DNA of 64,000 nucleotides from Zunongwangia atlantica 22II14-10F7 (GCF_002094855.1 NZ_ARYN01000006.1:124001-188000); one strand, 5' to 3'. Counted from the first letter of the stretch, positions 1 to 9,157 are shown. The notes: a model not told the origin generated them from the letters alone. Numbers and translations: made by a program.

Positions 1-269
1 GTTGAGGTAATTTCCTTAACGCCGGCAATATCATTAAATTCCTCTTCTAAGGGTTCTGTAATAAATTTCTCTACATCTTCAGCCGAGTTTCCTGGGTTTA
101 CTGAACTGATATAGATTTTGGTCTCTATAATTTCAGGAAAAGCCTCACGTGGCATTCCGTAGTAAGAAAGCAAACCACCAAGCATGATGATCGCAATAAT
201 AACGTAAACCGTCATTTTATTATCGATCGCCCAGGAGGAGAGCTTAAATTCTTTATCTAGATTGTTCAT
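1..269 (-). CDS. RND efflux pump inner-membrane subunit, N-terminal part (cut by window edge)
   Basis: This is the start of an AcrB/HAE1-type RND pump gene whose remainder lies beyond the left edge; about 89 N-terminal residues are visible. I translated them by hand. They show a short cytoplasmic start, one hydrophobic helix (about residues 20-36) and the beginning of a periplasmic porter domain with PREAFPEI and GNSAEDVE, the pattern that opens this family. Such pumps use the proton gradient to export drugs or other amphiphiles through an adaptor and a TolC channel. The gene begins 3 bases after the adaptor gene ends and is the last visible member of the tetR-tolC-adaptor-pump operon. Substrate cannot be told from this fragment. 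Confidence 0.85.
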   Translation of the reverse strand, partial: MNNLDKEFKLSSWAIDNKMTVYVIIAIIMLGGLLSYYGMPREAFPEIIETKIYISSVNPGNSAEDVEKFITEPLEEEFNDIAGVKEITS

Positions 270-272
270 TTT

Positions 273-1439
273 TTACTTTTTGCTAATTTTTACTTCCTGT
301 CCGTCTCTTAAACTCTTGCTTCCTTCAACGATAAGAGTAGCTCCTGCTTCTAAACCTTCGGTTACTTCAATTCTATTGCCGTACACATAACCGGTTTCAA
401 TCACAGTTTTTCTCGCAACCCCAGTGCTGTCTGTTTTATTTTCTAAAGTGTACACAAGACTTTCTCCCATTGCATTTTTCTGAATAGTACTTTCAGGAAT
501 GCTAATAGCGCCTTCTGCTGTGTAATCATTCAACATGATTGTTGCGATTTGGTTAGGACGTATTAATTGATCTGGATTAGGAATAGCGATTTTTACTCTA
601 AAAGTCCTGTTGTTGGCGTTAATGTTGTTTCCAACTTCTGTAACTTCACCTTCGTATTCCTTATTAATAGAGCTGATCATAACCTTCACTAAAGTTCCTT
701 TTTTAATCTTTGGAAGATAATTTTCTGGAACCGCAGCTTCAACATACATATTGCTTAGGTTGATAATTCTAAAAAGCTGACTCTGTCCCGGGCTTACTAC
801 TTCTCCCTGGTTGCTAATCACATCATCTATTACTCCGCTAAAAGGAGCGGTAACTGTAGTTTTTGCAAGCTGTGATTTTAATTGTTCAGCAGCTTTTTGA
901 GAAGCTTCGAAATTAGTTTTAGCTTCTAAAAATTGAATCTCAGATCCTATATTCTGGTCCCAAAGTCTTTTTTGGCGCTCGTAAGTTGTTTTGGCTAAAG
1001 TAGCTTGTGCTTCGGCCTGTGCTACCTGGCTGGATAATCCGCCATCATCGATTTTAGCTAAAATTTGACCCTTTTTTACACGATCCCCTTCATTTACATA
1101 TACATTTTGTAAAATGCCAGAGTATTCTGGGTAAATGATAATATTCTCGTCTGTAGCAACATCCCCTTGTACTTCAGCAAAATGTTGAAATGTGCTATCT
1201 TTTAAAGTTTGCACAGTTACAAGATTAAGACTTTTGTTCTTGTCTAATTTGCCAATGGCTTCATCCAGTCTGTTAATGTCTGAAGTTAAAGCACTTTGCT
1301 CTTTGCTAAGTTCAGATTTTCTGGCTCTTATTTCGGTAAGATTCCCTTCTTCGATAAGATCTTCTATAGATTTTTTATTCTCATTTCCGCAGGCGGCTAA
1401 TAAGAGAGAAACACTAAAAATTGCTGCTAATTTTTTCAT
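273..1439 (-). CDS. RND efflux periplasmic adaptor (HlyD/AcrA family lipoprotein)
   Basis: This protein is the membrane fusion (adaptor) subunit linking an RND pump to an outer-membrane channel. It has a lipoprotein signal (AIFSVSLLLAACG), a coiled-coil N-terminal part, a split biotinyl-lipoyl-like domain (GILQNVYVNEGDRVKKGQ and VTAPFSGVIDDV), an alpha-helical hairpin between the halves, and beta-barrel and membrane-proximal domains, as in AcrA/MexA. I chose the ATG at 1439, which gives a compact lipoprotein signal of 388 residues in all. The ATG at 1469 would add ten polar residues and overlap the tolC gene. It lies between tolC and the pump gene in one operon. Confidence 0.92.
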   Translation of the reverse strand: MKKLAAIFSVSLLLAACGNENKKSIEDLIEEGNLTEIRARKSELSKEQSALTSDINRLDEAIGKLDKNKSLNLVTVQTLKDSTFQHFAEVQGDVATDENIIIYPEYSGILQNVYVNEGDRVKKGQILAKIDDGGLSSQVAQAEAQATLAKTTYERQKRLWDQNIGSEIQFLEAKTNFEASQKAAEQLKSQLAKTTVTAPFSGVIDDVISNQGEVVSPGQSQLFRIINLSNMYVEAAVPENYLPKIKKGTLVKVMISSINKEYEGEVTEVGNNINANNRTFRVKIAIPNPDQLIRPNQIATIMLNDYTAEGAISIPESTIQKNAMGESLVYTLENKTDSTGVARKTVIETGYVYGNRIEVTEGLEAGATLIVEGSKSLRDGQEVKISKK

Positions 1440-1452
1440 ATGGCGGGAATAA

Positions 1453-2832
1453 TTATTCTTTATCTTCATATTTGGTTGTGTCTAATAAATTCTCTAGCTC
1501 AACTTTTGTGGTGATTACATTAAGCATAGATTGCAGGTAATCCTGCTGTGCGGTATATAATTGCCTTTGGGCTTCACTAAGTTCGAAGCTGCTGGCAACG
1601 CCTTCCTCAAACTTGGTTTTGTTTTTATTTTCGATACGTTCTGCTAGAGCCAGGTTCTTTTTCTGAACGTTATAATTGTCCAGGCTATATTCGTACTCTG
1701 TTTTAGCTGAATTTATCTGTTGTTTTACTTCGTTTTTGGTGTAATCTAAATCGGCAAGAGCCTGTTCTAATGCGATTTTCTTTTGCTGAGTTCTTGCAGA
1801 TCGCATTCCGCTACTAAAAATTGGGATATTTAAGCTAATTCCTAATATCGATTGATCGAAGTATTCTTGATTGTCATTTAAGAAAGTGAATTCCTGGCTA
1901 AATCCCTGGTAACCATAGTTCACATATCCGGTAAGTGAAGGCAAAGCTTTGGCTTTCTCTAATTTAACTTCAATTTCTGCAGATTCTGCCGTGTTTTTGG
2001 CAATTCTGAAGTCGATATTCTCTTCTACAGCAATGTTTTTTTGCAAGATCGAAAGGTCAAAATATTGCATAGCTAGTTCTTCTAATTCTTCGGTAAGCGT
2101 AATATTTGTTTCTACCGGAAGTCCTAAAGTGATATTTAGCATCTCGTAAGCAATATCTGCCATGCGCTCACTTCTGTTCAGATTATTTTTTAAGGTAAGG
2201 AGGGTGATCTCTAATTGCTCTACATCTTCTTCTTCAGCAAGACCATTTTCAAAAGTAAGCCTGGTCTCATCGAAGGTTTTTTGTACGCTTTCTACGTTTT
2301 TCTTCAAGATGGCTACATTTTCTTCAGCTAAAAGAACATTTCCGTAGGCATTAATAATTCCTTTTTTTACTTCCTGATCTGTTTTTGTTTTTGCATTCTC
2401 TGTGATTTGAAGCAATGTTTTTGCAGATTGAATTCCTACCAGATAAGAACCATCAAAAATGATTTGATTCCAGGTGGCAGTTGCATTCATACTTTGCTGC
2501 GTACCAAAAGTTACGGGGATAAAAGTACCAGGTTCACCGCCGGTAATTTCAGCAGGTAAAAGTTGTACAGGCTGTTTTATGTAATTTTGGTAATCTACAG
2601 CGCCGCTTATTTGTGGTAAACCTTGTGCGATAATTTCCCATTTTTGCTTTAAAGAGATCGCTATATCCCGTTGCGCATTTGCTGCTTCAACATTGTGATC
2701 TAACCCATATCGAATTGCTTCTTCCAGGGAAAAAGAAAAAGATTTGGGGATTTCTGTAGTTTCCTGTGCATATGATGAAAGGCCAATAAAGCCAATAAGC
2801 ATAAGAAAACTTTTAATTGGTAGGTGTTTCAT
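1453..2832 (-). CDS. TolC family outer-membrane efflux channel
   Basis: This is the outer-membrane exit duct of the efflux system. The 459-residue protein has a signal peptide (LIGFIGLSSYAQ), then the two repeated helical/beta halves of the OEP family, with long heptad-rich helices around residues 150-225 and 340-440. The length is normal for the family. It overlaps the 3' end of the upstream tetR gene by 20 bases and is followed 13 bases later by the adaptor gene, so all are probably translated from one mRNA. Confidence 0.92.
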   Translation of the reverse strand: MKHLPIKSFLMLIGFIGLSSYAQETTEIPKSFSFSLEEAIRYGLDHNVEAANAQRDIAISLKQKWEIIAQGLPQISGAVDYQNYIKQPVQLLPAEITGGEPGTFIPVTFGTQQSMNATATWNQIIFDGSYLVGIQSAKTLLQITENAKTKTDQEVKKGIINAYGNVLLAEENVAILKKNVESVQKTFDETRLTFENGLAEEEDVEQLEITLLTLKNNLNRSERMADIAYEMLNITLGLPVETNITLTEELEELAMQYFDLSILQKNIAVEENIDFRIAKNTAESAEIEVKLEKAKALPSLTGYVNYGYQGFSQEFTFLNDNQEYFDQSILGISLNIPIFSSGMRSARTQQKKIALEQALADLDYTKNEVKQQINSAKTEYEYSLDNYNVQKKNLALAERIENKNKTKFEEGVASSFELSEAQRQLYTAQQDYLQSMLNVITTKVELENLLDTTKYEDKE

Positions 2833-3427
2833 TGTTGTTTATTAGATCTTCTAAAATTTCTAATCCTTGTTTAGTTGCAATTCCTCTTATATGATATTCG
2901 ATGTATAATTGAAACAAATCTCCTTTACTGTATTCTTCAGCAGGAAAAATGCTGGTGTCTCTTATAGTATTTGTGCCTTCGTGATAAAGTTTAGAAATAA
3001 ACTTCACGTCGATTTCTTTACGGAATAGTCCTTCATCTATTCCTCTTGTTACATTTTCTTCTATGCTACACGCAACAAGATCTGATTTGGTGCGGGTTAC
3101 ATTTGCAAAAATTTTTGGGTAATACTTTTCTAACTGAAATTGAGGAGAGGTTTTCTCGTCCTTCAAAAAAATGCTTATCTGTTTTTTTACTTCAAATAAT
3201 TCTTCAATAGCATTAAGGTCTTTTTTCTTTATTTCAGCAATACTTTTTTGAATCGTCTCTAGGATATTAAAAGCAACATCCTGCACCAAAAGTGTTTTTG
3301 TAGAATAATTAGCGTAAATGGTTTTTTTAGAGATGCCTAGTTTTTCTGCAATATCATCCATAGTAACGCTTTTAAAGCCATACTCTAAAAACATCTCGGT
3401 CGCCATATTTAAAATCGTCTCTTTCAA
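2813..3427 (-). CDS. TetR/AcrR family transcriptional regulator of the efflux operon
   Basis: This 204-residue protein has a TetR-type N-terminal helix-turn-helix (VTMDDIAEKLGISKKTIYANY, about residues 21-41) and a variable C-terminal ligand domain. It is the first gene of the operon with tolC, adaptor and pump, so it most likely represses its own operon and is released by a pump substrate. I chose the TTG at 3427: an in-frame stop lies two codons upstream, and the first helix KETILNMATEMFLEYG would lose its start if the ATG at 3406 were used. A -7 box lies at 3444-3451 and a 9-bp inverted repeat at 3458-3485. Confidence 0.9.
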   Translation of the reverse strand: MKETILNMATEMFLEYGFKSVTMDDIAEKLGISKKTIYANYSTKTLLVQDVAFNILETIQKSIAEIKKKDLNAIEELFEVKKQISIFLKDEKTSPQFQLEKYYPKIFANVTRTKSDLVACSIEENVTRGIDEGLFRKEIDVKFISKLYHEGTNTIRDTSIFPAEEYSKGDLFQLYIEYHIRGIATKQGLEILEDLINNNETPTN

Positions 3428-3443
3428 TCTTCAAAATTTTGGG

Positions 3444-3451
3444 CAAATGTA
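3444..3451 (-). promoter_or_regulatory. -7 box of the tetR-tolC-adaptor-pump operon
   Basis: On the minus strand this reads TACATTTG, a perfect match to the Bacteroidetes TAnnTTTG element, 16 bases before the TTG start of tetR. Confidence 0.65.
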
Positions 3452-3457
3452 TATCAC

Positions 3458-3485
3458 GGAAACTTTTAAAACAAATAAAGTTTCC
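3458..3485. promoter_or_regulatory. Candidate TetR operator, 9-bp perfect inverted repeat
   Basis: The arms GGAAACTTT (3458-3466) and AAAGTTTCC (3477-3485) are exact inverted copies separated by 10 bases. The element starts 6 bases upstream of the -7 box and covers the expected -33 region, where a bound TetR dimer would block RNA polymerase. That TetR binds here is inferred from position and symmetry. Confidence 0.65.
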
Positions 3486-3517
3486 ATAGTTTACGTTTAT
3501 TTAATAATCGCATTAAA

Positions 3518-3547
3518 TTTGAAATTATTGCAATTATGGTATTTTAG
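3518..3547 (+). promoter_or_regulatory. Putative promoter of the polyprenyl synthase gene
   Basis: TTTG at 3518-3521 is followed after 18 bases by TATTTTAG (3540-3547), a one-mismatch version of TAnnTTTG. The start codon is 16 bases further on. Confidence 0.45.
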
Positions 3548-3563
3548 CAGAAAAATTATTTTA

Positions 3564-4538
3564 ATGCTGGCTATTACAGAGTATCGGGAGGTTTTTTTAA
3601 AATATCTTGAAGAGAAAATAACGATTAAGGAACCTGCTAATCTTTACGAACCAATGGTTTATATTCTTGGTTTGGGAGGAAAGCGTTTACGGCCAGTACT
3701 GGTTTTAATGGCTACAGAAATCTTTGAAAAAGATTACAAAGAAGCTTTAGATGCATCTTTAGCGATAGAAATTTTTCATAATTTTTCCTTAGTTCATGAC
3801 GATATTATGGACGATGCTCCTTTGCGTAGAGGTAAAGAAACCGTTCATGAAAAATGGGATATCAATACCGGGATTCTTTCTGGAGATGCGATGCTTATTA
3901 ATGCTTACCAGCTTTTTGAAAATTACGAAGGAAATACATTTAAAGAATTAGCACAGCTTTTTACCAAAACCGCCATGGAGGTTTGTGAAGGGCAGCAATA
4001 CGATATAGATTTTGAAACCCGGGACGATGTAAGCATCGATGATTATCTAAAAATGATTGAATACAAAACAGCTGTGCTGGTTGGTGCTTCATTGCAAATG
4101 GGCGCGATTGTAGCTGGAGTAGATGAAGACTGTAAAAAAGCCATCTACCAATTTGGTAGACTATTGGGAATAGCTTTTCAACTTCAGGACGATTATTTAG
4201 ATGCTTTTGGAGATCCAAAAACTTTTGGTAAACAAGTTGGAGGCGATATTATAGAAAATAAGAAGACATTTTTATATCTAAAATCACTACAGGCTTCTTC
4301 AGAGGATGAAGCAAAACAACTGGAATATCTTTATTCTATTAATCCTGAAGATAATTCTGGTAAAATAGAAACTGTAAAATCTATTTTTCAGAAAAGCGGA
4401 GCCGCAAAATCTACAAAAGAAGAGATTGAAAAATATACAAAAATGGCTTTTGATGTTTTAGATGAGATCTCGATTAGCGAAGAAAAGAAAAAGCCTTTAC
4501 GCGATTTTGGAAATCTGTTAATGAATCGTACAGTTTAA
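3564..4538 (+). CDS. Polyprenyl (geranylgeranyl-type) diphosphate synthase
   Basis: This enzyme condenses isopentenyl diphosphate with allylic diphosphates to make the isoprenoid chains used for quinones, carotenoids or membrane lipids. The 324-residue protein has the GGKRLRP substrate motif near residue 45, the first Asp-rich motif DDIMD at residues 79-83 and the second, DDYLD, at 209-213. Phe sits five residues before the first motif and there is no two-residue insertion inside it, which resembles type I geranylgeranyl synthases; product length is therefore a guess. The ATG at 3564 starts at the normal family N-terminus; the open frame extends further upstream into tetR, but that part is not conserved-looking. 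The gene is divergent from tetR. Confidence 0.9.
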   Translation: MLAITEYREVFLKYLEEKITIKEPANLYEPMVYILGLGGKRLRPVLVLMATEIFEKDYKEALDASLAIEIFHNFSLVHDDIMDDAPLRRGKETVHEKWDINTGILSGDAMLINAYQLFENYEGNTFKELAQLFTKTAMEVCEGQQYDIDFETRDDVSIDDYLKMIEYKTAVLVGASLQMGAIVAGVDEDCKKAIYQFGRLLGIAFQLQDDYLDAFGDPKTFGKQVGGDIIENKKTFLYLKSLQASSEDEAKQLEYLYSINPEDNSGKIETVKSIFQKSGAAKSTKEEIEKYTKMAFDVLDEISISEEKKKPLRDFGNLLMNRTV

Positions 4539-4836
4539 TTTAGAGGTAAATTTTGATTTTCAGGTTTTTAGATAATTTTAAAGTTGGAAAGCGCTTAAGT
4601 TAAATCGATCTTATATTATCTAATATTAGTGAAATTTTAATCTCTTTCTAATTTACTTTCCAATATAAATTATCATATTCGTAAGAGATAGCGTGATTTG
4701 GTGCGCATGTTGCCTTGTCGCTATGTTAAATTTCTTTTAATGTATAAAATAAAACTATTGAATGCTGCAAGCAGTTTTTTCTAAAAATTGTACTTTTGCT
4801 GTGTTTTACACTTTATAGAAACATTAGTTTCCACTT
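4539..4836. other. Intergenic region before sucA
   Basis: This 298-bp AT-rich stretch has no convincing gene. It holds a short inverted repeat (ATAGCG at 4688-4693 with CGCTAT at 4719-4724) and, near its right end, a -7 box at 4791-4798. The long leader to sucA (about 35 bases after the box) shows no recognisable riboswitch. Confidence 0.5.
4791..4798 (+). promoter_or_regulatory. -7 box of sucA-sucB
   Basis: TACTTTTG is a perfect TAnnTTTG match, 38 bases before the sucA start. No clear TTG is seen at -33. Confidence 0.6.
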
Positions 4837-7608
4837 ATGGACAGATTTTCATTTCTAAATGCCGCGCATACTGCATATTTTGCCGAATTATACGATCAAT
4901 ACTTACAATACCCAGATAGCGTAGAGCCCAGTTGGAGGGCTTTTTTTCAGGGATTTGATTTCGGGATGGAGCAAAACGGCGTTTCTTCTGAAGTTTTGGG
5001 AGAAGCTCCGGTAACGTTTGAGGAAGGCGAAATGCCAGAGCATGTTTACAAAGAATTCCAGGTTATTAGATTAATCGACGGATATCGTACTCGCGGGCAC
5101 TTATTCACTAAAACAAACCCTGTTAGGGAAAGAAGACATTACGAGCCAACTCTCGATATCGAGAATTTCGGCTTAAGTAAGGACGATTTAGACACTACTT
5201 TTGGTGCCGGTGATATTTTAGGGCTTGGGCCCAAAAAATTGAAGGATATTATTCAGCATTTAGAAAATATATACTGCGATTCTATTGGGGTAGAGTATAT
5301 GTTTATTAGAAAACCTGAAGAAATCGATTGGATTCAGAAAAAACTGAATGTTAACGAAAACCATCCTGAATTTGATGCCGATAGAAAAAAACAGATTCTA
5401 AGAAAGCTTAACGAAGCCGTTTCTTTTGAAGGGTTTTTACATAGAAAATATGTAGGCCAGAAGCGATTTTCTTTAGAAGGAGGGGAAACTTTAATCCCTG
5501 CTTTGGATGCTTTAATAGAAGGAGCTGCAGAAAAAGGTGTTAAAGATTTCGTGATGGGAATGGCGCACCGTGGTCGTTTAAATACACTAACCAATATTTT
5601 TGGCAAATCTGCTAAAGATATTTTTAGCGAATTTGATGGTAAAGATTACGAGCAGGATATTTTTGATGGTGATGTAAAATATCACCTGGGCTGGACGTCT
5701 TGCCGTCACACTAGTAGCGGTAAAGAAATTAATATAAATATCGCACCAAACCCATCTCACTTAGAGACTGTTGGTCCTGTTGTAGAAGGTATAGCCAGAG
5801 CAAAAAGAGATCGCAGATATAGCGGAGATCCATCTAAGGTTTTACCAATTCTTGTGCATGGTGATGCTGCTGTTGCTGGGCAGGGCGTTGTATACGAAGT
5901 TGTACAAATGGCCAAGTTGGATGGTTACGAAAATGCAGGTACAATTCATATTGTAGTGAACAACCAGATTGGATTTACTACAAATTATCTTGATGCAAGA
6001 TCGTCTACTTATTGTACAGATGTTGCAAAAGTAACATTATCTCCTGTACTTCATGTGAATGCAGATGATGCAGAGGCTGTTGTACATGCTGTGCTTTTTG
6101 CTTTAGATTTTAGAATGGAATTTAAGCGAGATGTATTTATCGACCTTTTAGGATATAGAAAATACGGGCATAACGAAGGTGACGAGCCAAGATTTACGCA
6201 GCCAAAACTTTATAAAGCAATTGCGAAGCATAAAAATGCCAGAGATATTTATGCTGAAAAATTGATAAAAGCTGGTGTAATCGAAGAATCTTATATTGAA
6301 AAACTAGAGGACGATTACAAGAAAAAACTTGAAGAGGATTTAGAGGATTCTAGAAAAGAAGATACTACCAGAATCACTCCTTTCATGGAAGATGAGTGGG
6401 GTGGTTACGAAAATGTTCAGGAAGATCGCATGATGGAAGATGTGGATACAACTGTGAGCATGGACGAACTGGATAAGGTAGCGAAAGCAATTTCTAAATT
6501 ACCAGAAGATAAAAAGTTCTTACGTAAGATCGAGAAGATTATCAATTTACGCGAGCAAATGTACTTTGAAGATAATAAGCTGGATTGGTCTATGGGAGAA
6601 CATTTGGCTTATGGAACTTTAATGTCTGAAGGTTATAATATTAGAATTAGTGGGCAGGATAGTGAGCGTGGTACATTCTCACACCGTCATGCTGTTTTAA
6701 AAGTAGAAGAAAGTGAAGAAGAAATAATTCTTCATAACAATATAGAAGGTAGAGAAGGAGATTTCTTTGTTTACAACTCACCTTTATCTGAATATGGTGT
6801 GGTAGGTTTTGATTATGGTTATGCTATGGCAAGTCCAAACACCTTAACGATATGGGAAGCGCAGTTTGGAGATTTTGTAAATGGTGCACAAATCATGATC
6901 GATCAATACATCTCTGCCGCAGAAGATAAATGGAAATTACAAAACGGTCTTGTAATGTTCCTTCCACATGGATACGAAGGGCAGGGAGCAGAGCACTCTT
7001 CAGCAAGAATGGAGCGTTTTCTTCAGCTTTGCGCTAAAGACAATATGTTTGTTGCAGATGTTACAACTCCTGCCAACATGTTCCATTTGCTAAGAAGACA
7101 AATGAAATTTGGTTTCCGTAAACCACTTATTATCTTTACTCCTAAGAGTTTATTGAGACATGCAAAAGTGATTTCTACTAAAGAAGATTTAGCTGAAGGA
7201 TCATTCCAAATGATTATAGATGATGCTGAAGCAAATGTAGATAAAGTGAAAACTTTAGCATTTTGTACGGGTAAATTCTATTACGATCTTTTAGAATACA
7301 AAGAAGAGAATAATCGTGATGATGTTGCTTTAGTAAGAGTAGAGCAATTGTTCCCTCTTCCGGTAGAAAAAATGAAAGAGGTAATAAGTAAATATAAAAA
7401 TGCAGATGATATTGTGTGGACGCAAGAAGAGCCTAGAAATATGGGAGCTTACGGCCATATGCTAATGCATTTTGATGAAGCTAAACAATTTAGATGTTGT
7501 AGTCGAAAATTCTATGGATCTCCGGCAGCTGGTAGTTCTGTTCGCTTTAAGAAAAGACATCAGCGTGTTATCGATAGCGTTTTTGATAAATCATTAACTG
7601 AAGAATAA
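4837..7608 (+). CDS. sucA: 2-oxoglutarate dehydrogenase E1 component
   Basis: This thiamine-dependent E1 subunit decarboxylates 2-oxoglutarate in the TCA cycle and passes the succinyl group to the lipoyl domain of E2. The 923-residue length is normal. It opens with the short E2-binding N-terminus (FLNAAHTAYFAELYDQYL), carries the active-site His motif GMAHRGRLN (His244), the thiamine diphosphate motif from HGDAAVAGQG (Asp343) to NNQIGFTT (Asn375-376), and the transketolase-like C-terminal half with FLPHGYEGQGAEHSSARMER. It is followed 55 bases later by sucB, with a small hairpin between. Confidence 0.97.
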   Translation: MDRFSFLNAAHTAYFAELYDQYLQYPDSVEPSWRAFFQGFDFGMEQNGVSSEVLGEAPVTFEEGEMPEHVYKEFQVIRLIDGYRTRGHLFTKTNPVRERRHYEPTLDIENFGLSKDDLDTTFGAGDILGLGPKKLKDIIQHLENIYCDSIGVEYMFIRKPEEIDWIQKKLNVNENHPEFDADRKKQILRKLNEAVSFEGFLHRKYVGQKRFSLEGGETLIPALDALIEGAAEKGVKDFVMGMAHRGRLNTLTNIFGKSAKDIFSEFDGKDYEQDIFDGDVKYHLGWTSCRHTSSGKEININIAPNPSHLETVGPVVEGIARAKRDRRYSGDPSKVLPILVHGDAAVAGQGVVYEVVQMAKLDGYENAGTIHIVVNNQIGFTTNYLDARSSTYCTDVAKVTLSPVLHVNADDAEAVVHAVLFALDFRMEFKRDVFIDLLGYRKYGHNEGDEPRFTQPKLYKAIAKHKNARDIYAEKLIKAGVIEESYIEKLEDDYKKKLEEDLEDSRKEDTTRITPFMEDEWGGYENVQEDRMMEDVDTTVSMDELDKVAKAISKLPEDKKFLRKIEKIINLREQMYFEDNKLDWSMGEHLAYGTLMSEGYNIRISGQDSERGTFSHRHAVLKVEESEEEIILHNNIEGREGDFFVYNSPLSEYGVVGFDYGYAMASPNTLTIWEAQFGDFVNGAQIMIDQYISAAEDKWKLQNGLVMFLPHGYEGQGAEHSSARMERFLQLCAKDNMFVADVTTPANMFHLLRRQMKFGFRKPLIIFTPKSLLRHAKVISTKEDLAEGSFQMIIDDAEANVDKVKTLAFCTGKFYYDLLEYKEENNRDDVALVRVEQLFPLPVEKMKEVISKYKNADDIVWTQEEPRNMGAYGHMLMHFDEAKQFRCCSRKFYGSPAAGSSVRFKKRHQRVIDSVFDKSLTEE

Positions 7609-7624
7609 TTAAATTTGAATAAAT

Positions 7625-7644
7625 TTTCTGGTTGATTCCAGAAA
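7625..7644 (+). other. Hairpin in the sucA-sucB spacer
   Basis: TTTCTGG and CCAGAAA form a 7-bp perfect stem around a 6-base loop. No T-run follows, so it is not a standard terminator; it could protect or mark a processing site in the sucAB message. Confidence 0.4.
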
Positions 7645-7663
7645 CAAAATAAAAAAGAAGAAC

Positions 7664-8902
7664 ATGGCCTTAGAAATGAAAGTTCCATCCCCCGGTGAAT
7701 CTATAACCGAAGTAGAAATCGCAGAATGGTTGGTAGAAGATGGGGACTACGTTGAAAAAGATCAGGCAATTGCCGAAGTCGATAGTGATAAAGCTACCCT
7801 GGAATTACCTGCAGAAGCAAGTGGTATAATAACCCTTAAAGCAGAAGAAGGTGATACCGTAGCCGTTGGTGAAGTAGTTTGTCTAATCGACACTGAGGCA
7901 GAAAAGCCAGGTGAGGACAGCAAAGAAGATAAAAAAGAATCTAAGGAAGAAAGCGAAAAAGCACCTGCTAAAACTGAGGAGCCATCAAAATCTTCAACGC
8001 CTTCACAAAAGCAGGATGATACTTACGCAACAGGAAGTCCTTCTCCAGCTGCTAAAAAGATTTTAGACGAAAAAGGAATTGATGCTAAATCTGTAAGCGG
8101 TAGTGGTAAAGATGGAAGAATAACAAAAGAAGACGCTGTACAGGCAAAAGCTTCTATGGGAACTCCAGGTCCAGGGAAACGTGGGGAATCTCGTAAGAAA
8201 ATGTCTATGTTAAGACGTAAAGTTGCAGAGCGATTAGTAGCCGCAAAAAGTGAAACTGCTATGCTTACTACTTTTAACGAAGTAGATATGTCTGCAATCT
8301 ATACCTTAAGAAAAAAATATAAAGAAGAGTTTAAAGATAAGCATGGTGTAAGTTTAGGATTTATGTCTTTCTTTACACTTGCTGTAGTTAGAGCCTTAGA
8401 AATGTATCCTGATGTTAACTCTATGATCGATGGAGACTTTCAGGTAAAATACGATTATAAAGATATTAGTATCGCTGTTTCTGGCCCTAGAGGATTAATG
8501 GTTCCTGTGGTTAGAAATGCTGAAAATTTAAGCTTTAGAGGAGTAGAGGAAGAGGTAAAACGTCTTGCGCTAAGAGCACGTGATGGTAAAATTACTGTAG
8601 ATGAAATGACAGGTGGTACTTTTACAATTACCAATGGTGGTGTTTTTGGATCTATGATGTCTACACCAATTATTAACCCTCCACAAAGTGGGATTTTAGG
8701 AATGCATAATATTGTAGATCGTCCTGTTGCGATCGATGGTCATGTAGAAATTAGACCAATGATGTATGTTGCCCTTTCTTACGATCATAGAATTGTGGAT
8801 GGTAAAGAATCTGTAGGTTTCTTGGTGGCTATTAAAGAAGCTGTAGAGAATCCAGAAGAGTTACTTATGGATAATGATATAAAGAGAGCTTTAGAACTTT
8901 AA
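7664..8902 (+). CDS. sucB: Dihydrolipoyllysine-residue succinyltransferase (2-oxoglutarate dehydrogenase E2)
   Basis: This is the core of the 2-oxoglutarate dehydrogenase complex; it moves the succinyl group from lipoamide to CoA. The 412-residue protein has one N-terminal lipoyl domain with the lipoylated Lys43 in [12 protein letters not shown], an Ala/Pro/Lys/Glu-rich linker (about residues 80-130), a peripheral subunit-binding domain ([27 protein letters not shown]), and the catalytic acyltransferase domain ending in DHRIVDG (His375, Asp379). Gene order sucA-sucB is usual. The E3 gene is not in the window. Confidence 0.97.
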   Translation: MALEMKVPSPGESITEVEIAEWLVEDGDYVEKDQAIAEVDSDKATLELPAEASGIITLKAEEGDTVAVGEVVCLIDTEAEKPGEDSKEDKKESKEESEKAPAKTEEPSKSSTPSQKQDDTYATGSPSPAAKKILDEKGIDAKSVSGSGKDGRITKEDAVQAKASMGTPGPGKRGESRKKMSMLRRKVAERLVAAKSETAMLTTFNEVDMSAIYTLRKKYKEEFKDKHGVSLGFMSFFTLAVVRALEMYPDVNSMIDGDFQVKYDYKDISIAVSGPRGLMVPVVRNAENLSFRGVEEEVKRLALRARDGKITVDEMTGGTFTITNGGVFGSMMSTPIINPPQSGILGMHNIVDRPVAIDGHVEIRPMMYVALSYDHRIVDGKESVGFLVAIKEAVENPEELLMDNDIKRALEL

Positions 8903-8926
8903 AGTTCTCTCTCCATGTTCAAAATA

Positions 8927-8954
8927 AAAAAGGGAAGCTTAGGCTTCCCTTTTT
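8927..8954. terminator. Bidirectional intrinsic terminator
   Basis: A 12-bp stem (AAAAAGGGAAGC and its complement) around a TTAG loop has a T-run on both strands. It can end sucAB on the plus strand and the small membrane-protein gene on the minus strand. Confidence 0.85.
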
Positions 8955-8981
8955 AAGTTTTGGTTGGTTGAATAAAATAAG

Positions 8982-9104
8982 TTAAGAATAAACCAAATTT
9001 AGGATGTTTAAAATTATGATGCCTACAACCGCAACGATAAGAATGTATGATGCAGGATGTGGTTTTAAATACTCCTTCTTTTGGAAAAACATAAAATCTA
9101 ACAT
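8982..9104 (-). CDS. Small membrane protein, 40 residues
   Basis: I do not recognise a family. The 40-residue product begins MLDFMFFQKKEYLKPHP and then has one hydrophobic helix (about residues 19-35, rich in Ile, Val and Leu) before a short tail, which is what a single-pass inner-membrane microprotein looks like. A perfect -7 box (TAACTTTG on the minus strand, 9114-9121) lies 9 bases before its ATG and a terminator follows its stop, so it forms a complete transcription unit. A 63-codon frame on the opposite strand has no such support. Confidence 0.6.
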   Translation of the reverse strand: MLDFMFFQKKEYLKPHPASYILIVAVVGIIILNILNLVYS

Positions 9105-9113
9105 TGGTTGTTT

Positions 9114-9121
9114 CAAAGTTA
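9114..9121 (-). promoter_or_regulatory. -7 box of the 40-residue membrane protein gene
   Basis: The minus strand reads TAACTTTG, a perfect TAnnTTTG match 9 bases before the ATG, giving a very short leader. Confidence 0.55.
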
Positions 9122-9157
9122 TATTTAATAAGAAAGGTGTAAAAGGGGAGAAAGCCC

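Noticed and set aside
3318-3563. N-terminal extension of the polyprenyl synthase frame
   Set aside because: It would overlap the first third of tetR and its promoter and operator; the family N-terminus starts at the ATG at 3564.
4686-4724. Riboswitch or structured leader upstream of sucA
   Set aside because: Only a 6-bp pairing with a 25-base gap was found and it lies upstream of the -7 box at 4791-4798, so it would not be in the sucA mRNA.
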